Below, piece after piece: positions 9,584 through 17,942 of a stretch of DNA of 64,000 nt (its first letter is position 1; each line of letters opens with the position of its first letter). The notes under the pieces are model-generated. The model searched no databases. It saw only the letters and a list, made by a program, of their open reading frames with translations, and was not told the DNA's origin. Origin of the DNA: Bacillus sp. MUM 116. GTDB taxonomy: Bacteria; Bacillota; Bacilli; Bacillales; Cytobacillaceae. A program made the position numbers and the translations under genes. The stretch lies in the NCBI RefSeq assembly GCF_001866655.1, contig NZ_MLYR01000029.1:56257-120256 (forward strand), given 5' to 3'.

Positions 9584-11923
9584 CTAATGGTTTTTATGTT
9601 TTTCATTTTGTTTATCCGGAGCCTTTTGTTTATCCGGAGCCTTTTGATTATCCGGAACATTTTGATTATCTGGAGCCTTTTGATTATCCGGAACATTTTG
9701 ATTATCTGGAGCTTTTTGATTATCCGGAACATTTTGGTTATCTGGAGCTTTTTGATTATCCGGAACATTTTGGTTATCTGGAGCTTTTTGATTATCCGAC
9801 CCTTTTTGTTTTTCAGAGGCTTTCGCGTCCTTTTTTCCTTTTTCTTCGGTTTTTTTCGGCTTATCCACGGGCTTTGGTGGCGGCGGCGGCGGTGGAACAT
9901 CCGCTGCACCCCGAATATAAAGATCATTTCCCATTTTGTAAACATCATAAGGCTGCTGGAATCTAGTAGAGTCCGTACCAAATTGCTGCATCATTTTCCT
10001 AAACATGATTTGCGCGATTTTGGTTGTATCTCCAGGTAAATAGTTGCCAGTACCATTCTTCACATACCCCGTCCAAACTGACATCGTATATTGTGGTGTG
10101 TATCCGGTAAACCAACTATCCTTCGCAACATTATAAAGTGGATAACCATAACGGTAACTCGTCTGAGCATCAAAATTTGTAGTCCCCGTTTTACCTGCAA
10201 CATCCAGCCAAGGAACATTAGCAGCTGTACCTGTTCCGGAATGGACAACATCCCGCAGCATATCGGTAATCATATAAGCTGTATAATCATGCATAACCTG
10301 TTTTGGCTTCGGTTTGAAGCTCTCGACTTTGCCGTCCGGAAACACCACTTTTTGTACAAAATGAGGTTGATTGTAAACCCCATTATTGGCAAATGAACTA
10401 TATGCTCCCGCCATTTCCAATGGGCTGACCGTATTTCCTCCAATGGCATATGACTCATAAATTTCGTGGTGATCAAAGGCTATGCCTAGTTGTTCGGCAA
10501 AATTCCTTGCCCGGTCCATCCCTACTTCACGAAGCGTAAGCAGTGCAGGAATATTATACGACCATTGAAGTGCTGTCCGTATTGACATCATCCCATGGTA
10601 ACGGCGGTCCCAGTTTTGAATCGCTTGCCCTGTTGAATAATTGGTTGGCTGGTCATTCATTTGATGGTAAGTAGACCAATTCAAATATTCAATCGCAGGA
10701 CCATAATCCAATACAGGTTTAAAGGTGGAACCTGGTTGACGGACGAGGTCAATGGCAAAATTGTTTCCGCGGAATCCGGCCTTATAATCTTTTCGTCCGC
10801 TGCCAATCGCTCTTACTTCGCCTGTCTTTGAATCTAAAAATACAAAAGCCCCCTGGAATCGATCATTCGGATAATAGATAATATTATTGGTATTCATCAT
10901 TTTGTCCGCATAATCCTGTGCTTTCGGGTCCAAGGTCATATAAATCGATAATCCATCCGTACCGATATCAACACCTTTAAGTTTTCCCTCGACTTCCTTT
11001 ACAGCTGCATCAATAAATGCTTCATAAGGCATTCCTTGATTCTTATTTTTAACAAGGCCTTGAGTCACAGGAACCTTCATTGCATCTTGCATCTGCTTCT
11101 TCGTAATATAGCCCTGCTTGTGCATGGAGGATAAAACGAGATTCCGGCGGTCGGTAGCCGCTTTTTTGTTGCTCGGTTTGGTAGGGTCATAGTTATATGG
11201 ACTTTGCGGCAGGCCGGCAATCATTGCGGCTTCCGGAAGCGTCAATTTATTTAATTCATTTGTTTCAATTCCGTAATAATTTTTTGCTGCTGCAGCAACA
11301 CCGTATGACCGGTTTCCAAGATAAATATTATTAAAATACATCATCAAAATCTCTTGTTTAGAATATTTTTGCTCCAACTTATAGGCCAGGTACCATTCCT
11401 GAACCTTTCGTTTTATGGTTTTTTCAGGAGTTAAAAATGATCTTTTGATGACTTGCTGTGTAATCGTACTTCCCCCTTGGGAGCCAAAGTTCCCTGTTAC
11501 GTTTTCGAAAATCGCTTTAGCGGTCCGTTTGATGTCGATCCCATGATGTTCATAGAAATGGGAATCTTCTGTGGCGATAAAGGCATGTTCCAATTGTTTC
11601 GGAACTTGATTATAGGTGATTTTCGTCCGCTTTTCCTTCCCGTATTCATACAAAAACTTTCCGTTCCGGTCGTAAAATTTCGTAGATAGTGGGTCGACTA
11701 GTTTAGATGCGTCCAGCGAAGGAACATCTTTAATCATAATAGCAATCGTTGTGACTCCTGCTCCAATAGACAGGACAACCAGCAAGATACAAGCCAATAA
11801 AATTTTCTTCCATAGAGAACTTTTTTTCGGTGCTGTTTTCGGTGCTTTGTTCTTTTTTTGTTCTCGTTGTTTTTCTTTTTCCGCTTGTTTTCGTTCCTCA
11901 CGGTAGCGATAGGTTTCTGACAT
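9584..11923 (-). CDS. class A penicillin-binding protein (PBP1A/PonA type)
   Basis: About 779 residues. A short cytosolic Lys/Glu-rich tail and one membrane anchor (KKILLACILLVVLSIGAGV) precede a GT51 glycosyltransferase domain (EDSHFYEHHG near 110, GGSTITQQVIKRS, KRKVQEWYLAYKLE). A transpeptidase domain follows, with the active-site PGSTFKP near 410, SYN, and AGKTGTTNFD near 590. It polymerises and crosslinks peptidoglycan outside the membrane. The C-terminus is a Pro/Asn/Gln/Lys repeat tail of about 110 residues in place of the FN3-like region of PonA. The ATG at 11923 has GGGAGAG upstream; the longer open frame to 11956 lacks such support. Confidence 0.92.
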   Translation of the reverse strand: MSETYRYREERKQAEKEKQREQKKNKAPKTAPKKSSLWKKILLACILLVVLSIGAGVTTIAIMIKDVPSLDASKLVDPLSTKFYDRNGKFLYEYGKEKRTKITYNQVPKQLEHAFIATEDSHFYEHHGIDIKRTAKAIFENVTGNFGSQGGSTITQQVIKRSFLTPEKTIKRKVQEWYLAYKLEQKYSKQEILMMYFNNIYLGNRSYGVAAAAKNYYGIETNELNKLTLPEAAMIAGLPQSPYNYDPTKPSNKKAATDRRNLVLSSMHKQGYITKKQMQDAMKVPVTQGLVKNKNQGMPYEAFIDAAVKEVEGKLKGVDIGTDGLSIYMTLDPKAQDYADKMMNTNNIIYYPNDRFQGAFVFLDSKTGEVRAIGSGRKDYKAGFRGNNFAIDLVRQPGSTFKPVLDYGPAIEYLNWSTYHQMNDQPTNYSTGQAIQNWDRRYHGMMSIRTALQWSYNIPALLTLREVGMDRARNFAEQLGIAFDHHEIYESYAIGGNTVSPLEMAGAYSSFANNGVYNQPHFVQKVVFPDGKVESFKPKPKQVMHDYTAYMITDMLRDVVHSGTGTAANVPWLDVAGKTGTTNFDAQTSYRYGYPLYNVAKDSWFTGYTPQYTMSVWTGYVKNGTGNYLPGDTTKIAQIMFRKMMQQFGTDSTRFQQPYDVYKMGNDLYIRGAADVPPPPPPPKPVDKPKKTEEKGKKDAKASEKQKGSDNQKAPDNQNVPDNQKAPDNQNVPDNQKAPDNQNVPDNQKAPDNQNVPDNQKAPDKQKAPDKQNEKHKNH
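9612..9800. repeat. 36-bp tandem repeat encoding the PBP tail
   Basis: About five units of 36 bp, each encoding APDNQNVPDNQK with minor variation. It is in frame with the PBP gene, so unit-number changes would leave the gene intact. Such tracts vary between strains. Confidence 0.85.
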
Positions 11924-11987
11924 GCTTTCTCTCTCCCGTTGCTCTAAGTTACACAATGTTGTTGCTAAGTGATTATTGTATCACGGT

Positions 11988-12188
11988 TTATAAAACCCGT
12001 ATATAGCGAATAGAAGATGAATTAATCCGGTAATCACCTTGTTCGCATTTTGCAACAATGTATGAATGTTGGAGGACCTTTTCTAAAACCTCTTGTTTGA
12101 CCTCTTCCTTTTTAACCTCTTGGTCTTTTAAAATTTTTTCACGCTTAATATCATGGTCCAATGTATAACAAACAATATATTCTTTCAA
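11988..12188 (-). CDS. small charged hypothetical protein
   Basis: 66 residues (MKEYIVCYTLDHDIKREK..., ending RYIRVL). Short strands flank a Lys/Glu-rich helix. AGGGAG seven bases upstream supports the TTG at 12188 over the upstream in-frame TTG at 12206. It lies just upstream of the PBP gene on the same strand. No family recognised. Confidence 0.5.
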   Translation of the reverse strand: MKEYIVCYTLDHDIKREKILKDQEVKKEEVKQEVLEKVLQHSYIVAKCEQGDYRINSSSIRYIRVL

Positions 12189-12583
12189 TTTAAATCTCCC
12201 TTTCAAACTCCATGAAACATGTACTTTAATAATAAATCTAATTACCTAGCAAAATATGGACATCGTACAATGATATTCATTCGCCATGGTTCTATTGATT
12301 AAGGGGGTATTACAAAATTATTTTTTTCTTGTGAGTTCAATAGATTTGTATTTATGTATTGTATCAAATCAGCAGTATTTTGCCTCCACCCAAAAGTTAC
12401 TATTTCTCTTATTTCATTATAAAATTTGAATTGCAAATGACAAATAAAACGCTCAAAGATTTTACTCTGAACGTTGGATTTATTATTCAAAAATATTTTT
12501 ATCTCAATTAGTTACTTGAACCAAACTACACAGAAAACACAATAAATAACTAAAGCAAAAACACTGGATTTTCTATTAAAATA
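12189..12583. other. intergenic stretch with no convincing gene
   Basis: AT-rich. A 63-codon open frame at 12299-12490 (minus) lacks a ribosome binding site and has no family resemblance. It probably holds the promoter of the 66-residue gene near 12200-12260; nothing else recognised. Confidence 0.5.
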
Positions 12584-12964
12584 TTATTCAACAGCGTTAC
12601 CGCAATCTCCTTTTAGTACAGCCGTACACAATGTGCCAAATTCGAATTCCAGACCACCGCACTCGACAAAGACATTGCCAATGGCGGAGACGGAAGATCC
12701 ATTTCTGGAGAATTTAATCGTTCCAATACTTCCTGGAGCAATTCCGGGATCAAAAGGAAACAAGTGTTCATCCACCGTTAAGTAATAAATCAAACAATTT
12801 GAATCAAGAAAGTTCGTTATTGTATACGTAATCGTCGTTAATCCACCAGCAGTTATACTTTCTGTGGTCAGCTGGAAATGCATCCTGCATCTCGTTCCTC
12901 CTGTAACACTGGTTACGATATCTATGACTTCCGTATGATAAAATCCATTCGACAAAAATACCAC
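12584..12964 (-). CDS. hypothetical beta-rich protein with cysteines
   Basis: 126 residues, rich in Thr, Gly, Ser and beta-branched residues, with Cys residues near 26, 57, 101, 112 and 120. The segment ITAGGLTTITYTITN resembles an immunoglobulin-like or adhesin-like strand pair. No signal peptide or membrane segment. GGAG seven bases upstream supports the GTG at 12964, and that GGAG is inside an inverted repeat. Family unknown. The composition is reminiscent of secreted or spore-surface proteins, which is a guess. Confidence 0.55.
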   Translation of the reverse strand: MVFLSNGFYHTEVIDIVTSVTGGTRCRMHFQLTTESITAGGLTTITYTITNFLDSNCLIYYLTVDEHLFPFDPGIAPGSIGTIKFSRNGSSVSAIGNVFVECGGLEFEFGTLCTAVLKGDCGNAVE

Positions 12965-12971
12965 CGACTTT

Positions 12972-13002
12972 CTCCATATATATTAATAAATGAAATATGG
13001 AG
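12972..13002 (-). promoter_or_regulatory. hairpin sequestering the ribosome binding site
   Basis: CTCCATAT and ATATGGAG form a perfect 8-bp stem with a 15-base loop. On the minus strand the 3' arm contains the GGAG used by the gene starting at 12964. Confidence 0.55.
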
Positions 13003-13033
13003 GTTCGGGCAACGGCGAATCAACTATTGGACC

Positions 13034-13753
13034 CTACAAAATTAATTTTTTCCTGAAATAATGAACAATAAATGTCCCAAAGAATAAGGAAATTAACGAG
13101 CCGAAAAAGACCCTTTCATCAAGATGGAAACCAAATGCGGAGGCAATCATTCTGATGCTGATGAGTGCAATTAAAATAAAGGCCGTTGTCTCAAGCTCCG
13201 GTACTTTTTCAATCAGAGCAAGGAAAATTTGTGCTACTCCGCGCATCATTAAGATTCCTAACACTCCACCTAAAAACAGTACCCAGACCTGATTCGATAC
13301 ACCAAACGCGGCAATAATACTGTCAAAACTAAAGGCAATGTCCATCAGTTCGACCGTTAACACTGTCCGCCAGAATCCCATTCGTTTGGACTTGACCTCG
13401 TCTTCTTCCTCATTTTTCTTAATGAAGTTTTGAAAAACAATCCAGAGAAGATAATGGCCGCAAACAATTTTAATCCAAGCGATATTGATTAATGTAGTTC
13501 CTAATCCAATCGCAACAATACGGAAAAAATAGGCTCCAAATATTCCATAAAATAAGGCTTTTTTCCTTTGGTCTTTTGGCAAATGTTTTACCATTACTGC
13601 CAAAACAACTGCATTATCAGCGGATAATAATCCTTCAAGAATAATCAGTGTGCCAATGACTCCCCAGTTGGCAGGATTGGTAATAATTTTCTCAGGGGTC
13701 TCTAATGACAAAAATGGGCTAAAACTATTAATCAATTCTTGTAGAAACTCCAT
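13034..13753 (-). CDS. TerC-family integral membrane protein (probable metal exporter)
   Basis: 239 residues, about seven membrane helices. TerC hallmarks are LEGLLSADNAVVLAVMVKHL near residue 40 and VELMDIAFSFDSIIAAFGVS near 130, whose acidic residues in the membrane are conserved. It most resembles the YceF/YkoY branch of Bacillus, which exports manganese and helps metallate secreted enzymes. GGGAAAGGAATCC precedes the ATG at 13753. No yybP-ykoY manganese riboswitch was recognised upstream. Confidence 0.85.
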   Translation of the reverse strand: MEFLQELINSFSPFLSLETPEKIITNPANWGVIGTLIILEGLLSADNAVVLAVMVKHLPKDQRKKALFYGIFGAYFFRIVAIGLGTTLINIAWIKIVCGHYLLWIVFQNFIKKNEEEDEVKSKRMGFWRTVLTVELMDIAFSFDSIIAAFGVSNQVWVLFLGGVLGILMMRGVAQIFLALIEKVPELETTAFILIALISIRMIASAFGFHLDERVFFGSLISLFFGTFIVHYFRKKLIL

Positions 13754-14142
13754 ACGGATTCCTTTCCCCTTTAAATCAATTTTAAAAATCTATAGGTCGT
13801 CCTCCATTAATATGTATGTTTACATTTCGTATTAATGAACCTTATTCCAGTTTATTATTGTTTCCTAAACATACCCATGCCTATAATCATGGGGATTAAC
13901 AGAAGCAATCCGGTTGGTTAAGGAATGGAATATTTTTTAAATATTTCCTTTTTATTCATAAAATATCATTTTTGAATAAATGACTATGAAACATGTATCA
14001 ACGGTGGTGGTTCCTCTATAAAATAAAACCAAATTTGTTAGCAGAAATACCGTTAATTTTTGGACCATTAAGAGTTGGCTCATTTTGGATACTAAAATAC
14101 ACATGTATTATGAATGGTGCGGAAGGAAAAAATTTTGAAAAT
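13754..14142. other. intergenic stretch upstream of the TerC gene
   Basis: AT-rich, no gene seen. It contains one short inverted repeat (CCCATG-N8-CATGGG near 13878) of unknown meaning and presumably the TerC promoter. Confidence 0.5.
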
Positions 14143-14180
14143 AAAAATGCTGCAGCTAAATCTTAGCTGCAGCATTTTTT
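14143..14180. terminator. strong terminator after cysP
   Basis: Perfect stem of about 17 bp (TGCTGCAGCTAA / TTAGCTGCAGCA core) with A and T tails, so it can act on both strands. It overlaps the stop codon of the minus-strand gene. Confidence 0.9.
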
Positions 14181-15261
14181 AGATTCCCCCACCTTCATCA
14201 TGGGTCGTACTATTTTCCTTTCGGACGTTGGAGGAAAGGCTTAACACTCCGAACCCCGCAATAAAAGTACTCAAGATGATAAAAATATTATACAAATTGG
14301 TTTGAATAAAGAGATTGATTAGCAGATAAGAGATCACAAGAGATGCTAATGGTGAAATCAGCCAAACCTTTAAAATCTTTTGAATGACGGATTTTTGCCA
14401 AATTCCAAACCCTTTCTGGGATACGCCGATTCCTAATATTCCGCAAGTGGTCACTTGTGTAAGGGGGATTGGCAGTCCGAAAAGGGATGCGACAGTCACT
14501 AAAGCCCCTCCTGTAAAGGAAACTGCGCTTCCTTCCAAAAGTGAAAGCTTCGTGATTTTTTTTCCGTTTGTTTCTATGACTTTGCCACCTAATAAAATCG
14601 CACCTATTGCTACAAAAAGACCGCCGATCCATATTCCTTTTGTTGCAGTGAGCATTCCGGCACCGACTAAGGGTCCAACCGCGTTTGCCACATTGTTCAT
14701 CCCTGCAGAAAAAGCCTCAAAGCAGCCTCCTATTACAAGTAATATGGCCAGCCATTTTTTCCATTTTCCTTGTTTAGTCAGACTTGGCCACTGTTTTTCA
14801 GCTTTGTTGATCAGTTTCCCAAGGACAAAGGTTATTAAAAAAGAGACGATTGGAACAATAATCCAAAAAGCGACAATAACAGTAAGACTATCAAAATACA
14901 ATTTTTTATAAGCAATCCCGGCACCGACAATGGCGCCAACTGTTACCTCACTGGTTGATAGCGGAATTCCCATCAGATTGGCGATAAATAAGGTTAGGGT
15001 TGCGGCGGCAAGGATTAAAGCAACCATTTCAATGCTGAGTATTGAAGTCGGAATAATTCCCTTACCAATTGTTTTTACGACCTCGCCCCCGCCAAGTATG
15101 GCTCCAAGAAAAGCAGCTATTGCCACAAGGACCATGGCCAATCGCTTATTCTTTATGGCCCCGGCACCATAGGCTGACCCCATTGAAGCAGCTGTACCAC
15201 TTGCTCCGATATTCATTGCGAAAAAGAATGCGATGATAAATGCTATGTACGTCCAAAACAT
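14179..15261 (-). CDS. cysP: sulfate permease CysP (PiT family)
   Basis: 360 residues, about 10-11 membrane helices. It belongs to the inorganic-phosphate-transporter family. In place of the phosphate-type NDAANA motif it has NIGASGTAASMGSAYGAG, GGGEVVKTIGKGI, GIPLSTSEVTVGAIVG and SAGMNNVANAVGPLVGAGM, and it ends in EGGGI, all as in B. subtilis CysP. It imports sulfate (and probably thiosulfate) across the membrane. AAGGGGAGATTGAGG supports the ATG at 15261 rather than 15282. No cysH, sat or cysC genes are in the window, and no SAM riboswitch was seen upstream. Confidence 0.85.
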   Translation of the reverse strand: MFWTYIAFIIAFFFAMNIGASGTAASMGSAYGAGAIKNKRLAMVLVAIAAFLGAILGGGEVVKTIGKGIIPTSILSIEMVALILAAATLTLFIANLMGIPLSTSEVTVGAIVGAGIAYKKLYFDSLTVIVAFWIIVPIVSFLITFVLGKLINKAEKQWPSLTKQGKWKKWLAILLVIGGCFEAFSAGMNNVANAVGPLVGAGMLTATKGIWIGGLFVAIGAILLGGKVIETNGKKITKLSLLEGSAVSFTGGALVTVASLFGLPIPLTQVTTCGILGIGVSQKGFGIWQKSVIQKILKVWLISPLASLVISYLLINLFIQTNLYNIFIILSTFIAGFGVLSLSSNVRKENSTTHDEGGGI

Positions 15262-15536
15262 CCTCAATCTCCCCTTATACATTATTTAAAATTCCTAATG
15301 TTTTGAACTTTAATTCTTACTATTCAGATAGGAATAATTTATATGATGATTATTATACAGTCCATTTCAGCAATAATCAATTAGGAAAATTCAAATCTGG
15401 GTGAATTTTTTAAAATAATTTGAAATTTGCCATTAAATTGTAATTAAGGTTTGATGATAGACATGTTTCATGCCTTCGAAAGGGCCTGGAAGGACACTTT
15501 TTCGTTTTTCATCCGGATTTTGTCCCTCCTGAGGGC
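15262..15536. other. intergenic stretch
   Basis: AT-rich leader of cysP. A short GCCCTC/GGGAC hairpin is near 15520. No gene seen. Confidence 0.45.
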
Positions 15537-15566
15537 AAAAAAAAAGCATACTTTTTCAAGCACGCT
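15537..15566 (-). terminator. intrinsic terminator
   Basis: AGCGTGCTT/AAGTATGCT 9-bp stem with two wobbles, GAAA loop and nine T on the minus strand. It ends the gene at 15584. Confidence 0.85.
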
Positions 15567-15583
15567 CTTCAAAATCAGGTTAG

Positions 15584-16087
15584 CTATTTGCTTCCCTGTT
15601 TTTCCCAATACTCGTATATAAATTCTTTAAAGATTTCATTTAATCGAGCCTTTTTTTGTGATTTTAACCACTCCACCTGGTCAATCGGCAGTCTCAATTT
15701 TAAACTAATATTTTCATCAGGCATTTCCACTTTCCTAATTTCCTCGATCGTAATGCCTTCTTCAATATTTGGAAACCACGAGTCATTTTCGTTCACTCGC
15801 TGGAATCCTTCATACTCATCCAAATCATCCATTTCACAAAACAAATTGAGCTGTGGTAATCCCCCTGAAAGGATTTTTACATGCATGATTGATTGGATGG
15901 TTCTCCCATTCTCTAATTCTATTTCCATAATAAGCGTATCTTCTTTGTTATATTTTTTTACCGCAACCTCACTTACAATTAATCCCAATTCTAAAGTAAC
16001 CCCATCACTTCTTTCAAAAATATAAATGGCGCTATTAAAAATGTGGATACTCTCACCATCAACTTTTACTGACTTTACACTAACCAT
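15584..16087 (-). CDS. hypothetical protein, 167 residues
   Basis: Beta-rich N-terminal half (VSVKSVKVDGESIHIFNSAI), then an acidic linker and a helical C-terminus with LRLPIDQVEWLKSQKKARLN, which looks like a binding or dimerisation helix. No membrane segment. TTTGGAGGAATTGTA supports the ATG at 16087; the longer frame starting at 16114 merely includes this ribosome binding site. It resembles Bacillus conserved hypotheticals, with no function I can name. Divergent from the ger operon. Confidence 0.6.
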   Translation of the reverse strand: MVSVKSVKVDGESIHIFNSAIYIFERSDGVTLELGLIVSEVAVKKYNKEDTLIMEIELENGRTIQSIMHVKILSGGLPQLNLFCEMDDLDEYEGFQRVNENDSWFPNIEEGITIEEIRKVEMPDENISLKLRLPIDQVEWLKSQKKARLNEIFKEFIYEYWEKQGSK

Positions 16088-16290
16088 TACAATTCCTCCA
16101 AAGAGCTCTTCCACTCCAAATATATTCGATAAATCTAATTTTATAAAAAAATTGCTTTTTCTTCAAAAAAAAATATAAAACCACACTAGTATTGGAACTA
16201 GTGAGGAATTTAAAAATATATATAAGATATTTGCAAGATAATAGTTCCTTTTTCTAAATAGTGTATTTTAGCCGAAATTTCATTACTACA

Positions 16291-16320
16291 TGAATATAGA
16301 CCCAACTGTTTTGCATAGTA
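16291..16320 (+). promoter_or_regulatory. sigma-G (forespore) type promoter of the ger operon
   Basis: TGAATA at 16291-16296 and CATAGTA at 16314-16320 are separated by 17 bases. This is one mismatch from the sigma-G consensus TGAATA-N17-CATACTA. It lies 54 bases before the chosen start of the first ger gene. Confidence 0.8.
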
Positions 16321-16373
16321 ATTCTTCCTTAGGAAAAAATAGCCTTGAATATACATTCAAGGGGAATCATGGG

Positions 16374-17942
16374 ATGAATTTTAAGGAAAAAAAATATAAA
16401 TATCAAAGTCTTCGTATGAATGAATTACTTTATAAATTACCTGAAATACCGTTAATTAAAGAGTTGAATAAAAATATAGATTACCTAAAATCTGCTTATA
16501 AAGACTGCTCAGATGTTGTTTTTCGCGAATTTATCATCGGAAGTCAGATAAATGCTGTTCTTCTTTACATAGATGGACTCTCAAATACGGAAGAGATTGA
16601 TCAACATGTCCTCATGCCTCTTACAAGAATGAAGTCCCTGAATCCTGATACGCCAATGGAAATAGTAAAAAACGAAATGGCTGTTTCAGATATAAAGGAA
16701 ATCCACACCATTTCCGATGTCTTCAAACAAATCTCTATTGGAAACCCAATTATACTGATGGATCAACAAACAAACGGATTTTCCCTTGGGTTACCAATGT
16801 GGGAAAAACGCGGAATTGAGGAACCTTCAGCGGAATCGGTAGTTCGCGGACCCCGGGAAGGATTTGTTGAAACATTACGTGTCAATACTTCCCTATTACG
16901 CAGAAAGATACGCCATCCTTCATTTAAAATGAAACAAATGGATATCGGTCGTTTAACTGAAACGCAAATAATTGTTGCATATATGGAAGGAATAGCAGAC
17001 AGCACCTTAATCAAAGAGGTTACCAATCGGTTAATGCGAATTGATATTGACGGCATTTTGGAAAGCGGTTATATCGAAGAGATGATCCAAGATCGACCAT
17101 TTTCTCCTTTTCCGCAAATTTTAACAACGGAACGTCCCGATGTAGCAGCCTCTTGTCTTTTAGAAGGACGCATTGTCATATTAATTGATGGAACTCCCTT
17201 CGCGCTGATTGCCCCGTGTACTTTTGCCAGTATGTTACAAGCACCAGAGGATTACTATAATTCTTTTTTTATCAGTACTTTTATCCGTTGGTTACGTTAT
17301 ATTTTCTTTTTTATTGCTTTGCTTGCACCTTCTGCTTATGTAGCGGTCCTAACCTATCACCAAGAAATGATTCCAACCTCTCTTCTCTTAACCATTGCCG
17401 AAAGTCGTGAACAAATCCCCTTTCCGGCATTGATTGAGGCGTTTATTATGGAAATCACCTTTGAAGCATTGCGTGAAGCAGGGATAAGATTGCCAAAACA
17501 AGTGGGAGCTGCTGTAAGTATAGTGGGAGCCCTTGTCATCGGACAAGCTGCAACTTCTGCGGGACTCGTATCATCACCGATGGTTATGGTAGTGGCGATT
17601 ACAGGGGTGGCATCATTTTTGATGCCAAGATATGCGACTGGAGTTTCGATTCGTTTACTTCGCTTTCCAATCATGATTATATCCGGCATGTTAGGTTTAC
17701 TTGGCGTAATGCTTGGGATTACAGCGATTGTTGCGCACCTTTGTACCCTTCGATCATTCGGGGTTCCATACTTAAATACGTCGGCAAAACTAAAGATTCA
17801 AAATTTCAAAGATGTACTCATCCGTGCTCCGTGGTGGGCAATGGATACACGTCCTGAGCTTTATTCATCTGAAGCGAGTACATTAAGACGAAAATCTCCC
17901 GGTCAAAAGCCTGGTCCAAGCAAAAGCGGCGAGGAAGGTTGA
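16374..17942 (+). CDS. spore germination receptor subunit A (GerA family)
   Basis: 522 residues. The soluble N-terminal domain (KDCSDVVFREFIIGSQ, LPMWEKRGIEEPSAESVVRG, EGFVETLRVNTSLLRRKI) is followed by GerA-type membrane segments near residues 290-470 (WLRYIFFFIALLAPSAYVAV, ITFEALREAGIRLPKQVGAA). It sits in the inner membrane of the spore and, with subunits B and C, senses nutrient germinants. The open frame reaches 16290, but that ATG overlaps the -35 box. AAGGGG nine bases before the ATG at 16374 gives the likely start. It overlaps the next gene by 4 bp. Confidence 0.93.
   Translation: MNFKEKKYKYQSLRMNELLYKLPEIPLIKELNKNIDYLKSAYKDCSDVVFREFIIGSQINAVLLYIDGLSNTEEIDQHVLMPLTRMKSLNPDTPMEIVKNEMAVSDIKEIHTISDVFKQISIGNPIILMDQQTNGFSLGLPMWEKRGIEEPSAESVVRGPREGFVETLRVNTSLLRRKIRHPSFKMKQMDIGRLTETQIIVAYMEGIADSTLIKEVTNRLMRIDIDGILESGYIEEMIQDRPFSPFPQILTTERPDVAASCLLEGRIVILIDGTPFALIAPCTFASMLQAPEDYYNSFFISTFIRWLRYIFFFIALLAPSAYVAVLTYHQEMIPTSLLLTIAESREQIPFPALIEAFIMEITFEALREAGIRLPKQVGAAVSIVGALVIGQAATSAGLVSSPMVMVVAITGVASFLMPRYATGVSIRLLRFPIMIISGMLGLLGVMLGITAIVAHLCTLRSFGVPYLNTSAKLKIQNFKDVLIRAPWWAMDTRPELYSSEASTLRRKSPGQKPGPSKSGEEG

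Noticed and set aside
9612..9800. Regular 36-bp repeats resembling a CRISPR array at first glance
   Set aside because: Units are contiguous without unique spacers and are in frame with the PBP tail.
9565..9981. 138-codon open frame, very basic with repeats of MFRIIKKLQI type
   Set aside because: It is a shifted reading of the 36-bp repeats and adjacent part of the PBP gene; the in-frame PBP sequence explains it fully.
12299..12490. 63-codon minus-strand frame
   Set aside because: No ribosome binding site, no family resemblance, AT-rich chance frame.
13754..14142. Possible yybP-ykoY manganese riboswitch upstream of the TerC gene
   Set aside because: The conserved core sequences of that riboswitch are not present.
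15262..15536. Possible SAM riboswitch upstream of cysP
   Set aside because: No S-box core elements recognised and no leader terminator in the right orientation.
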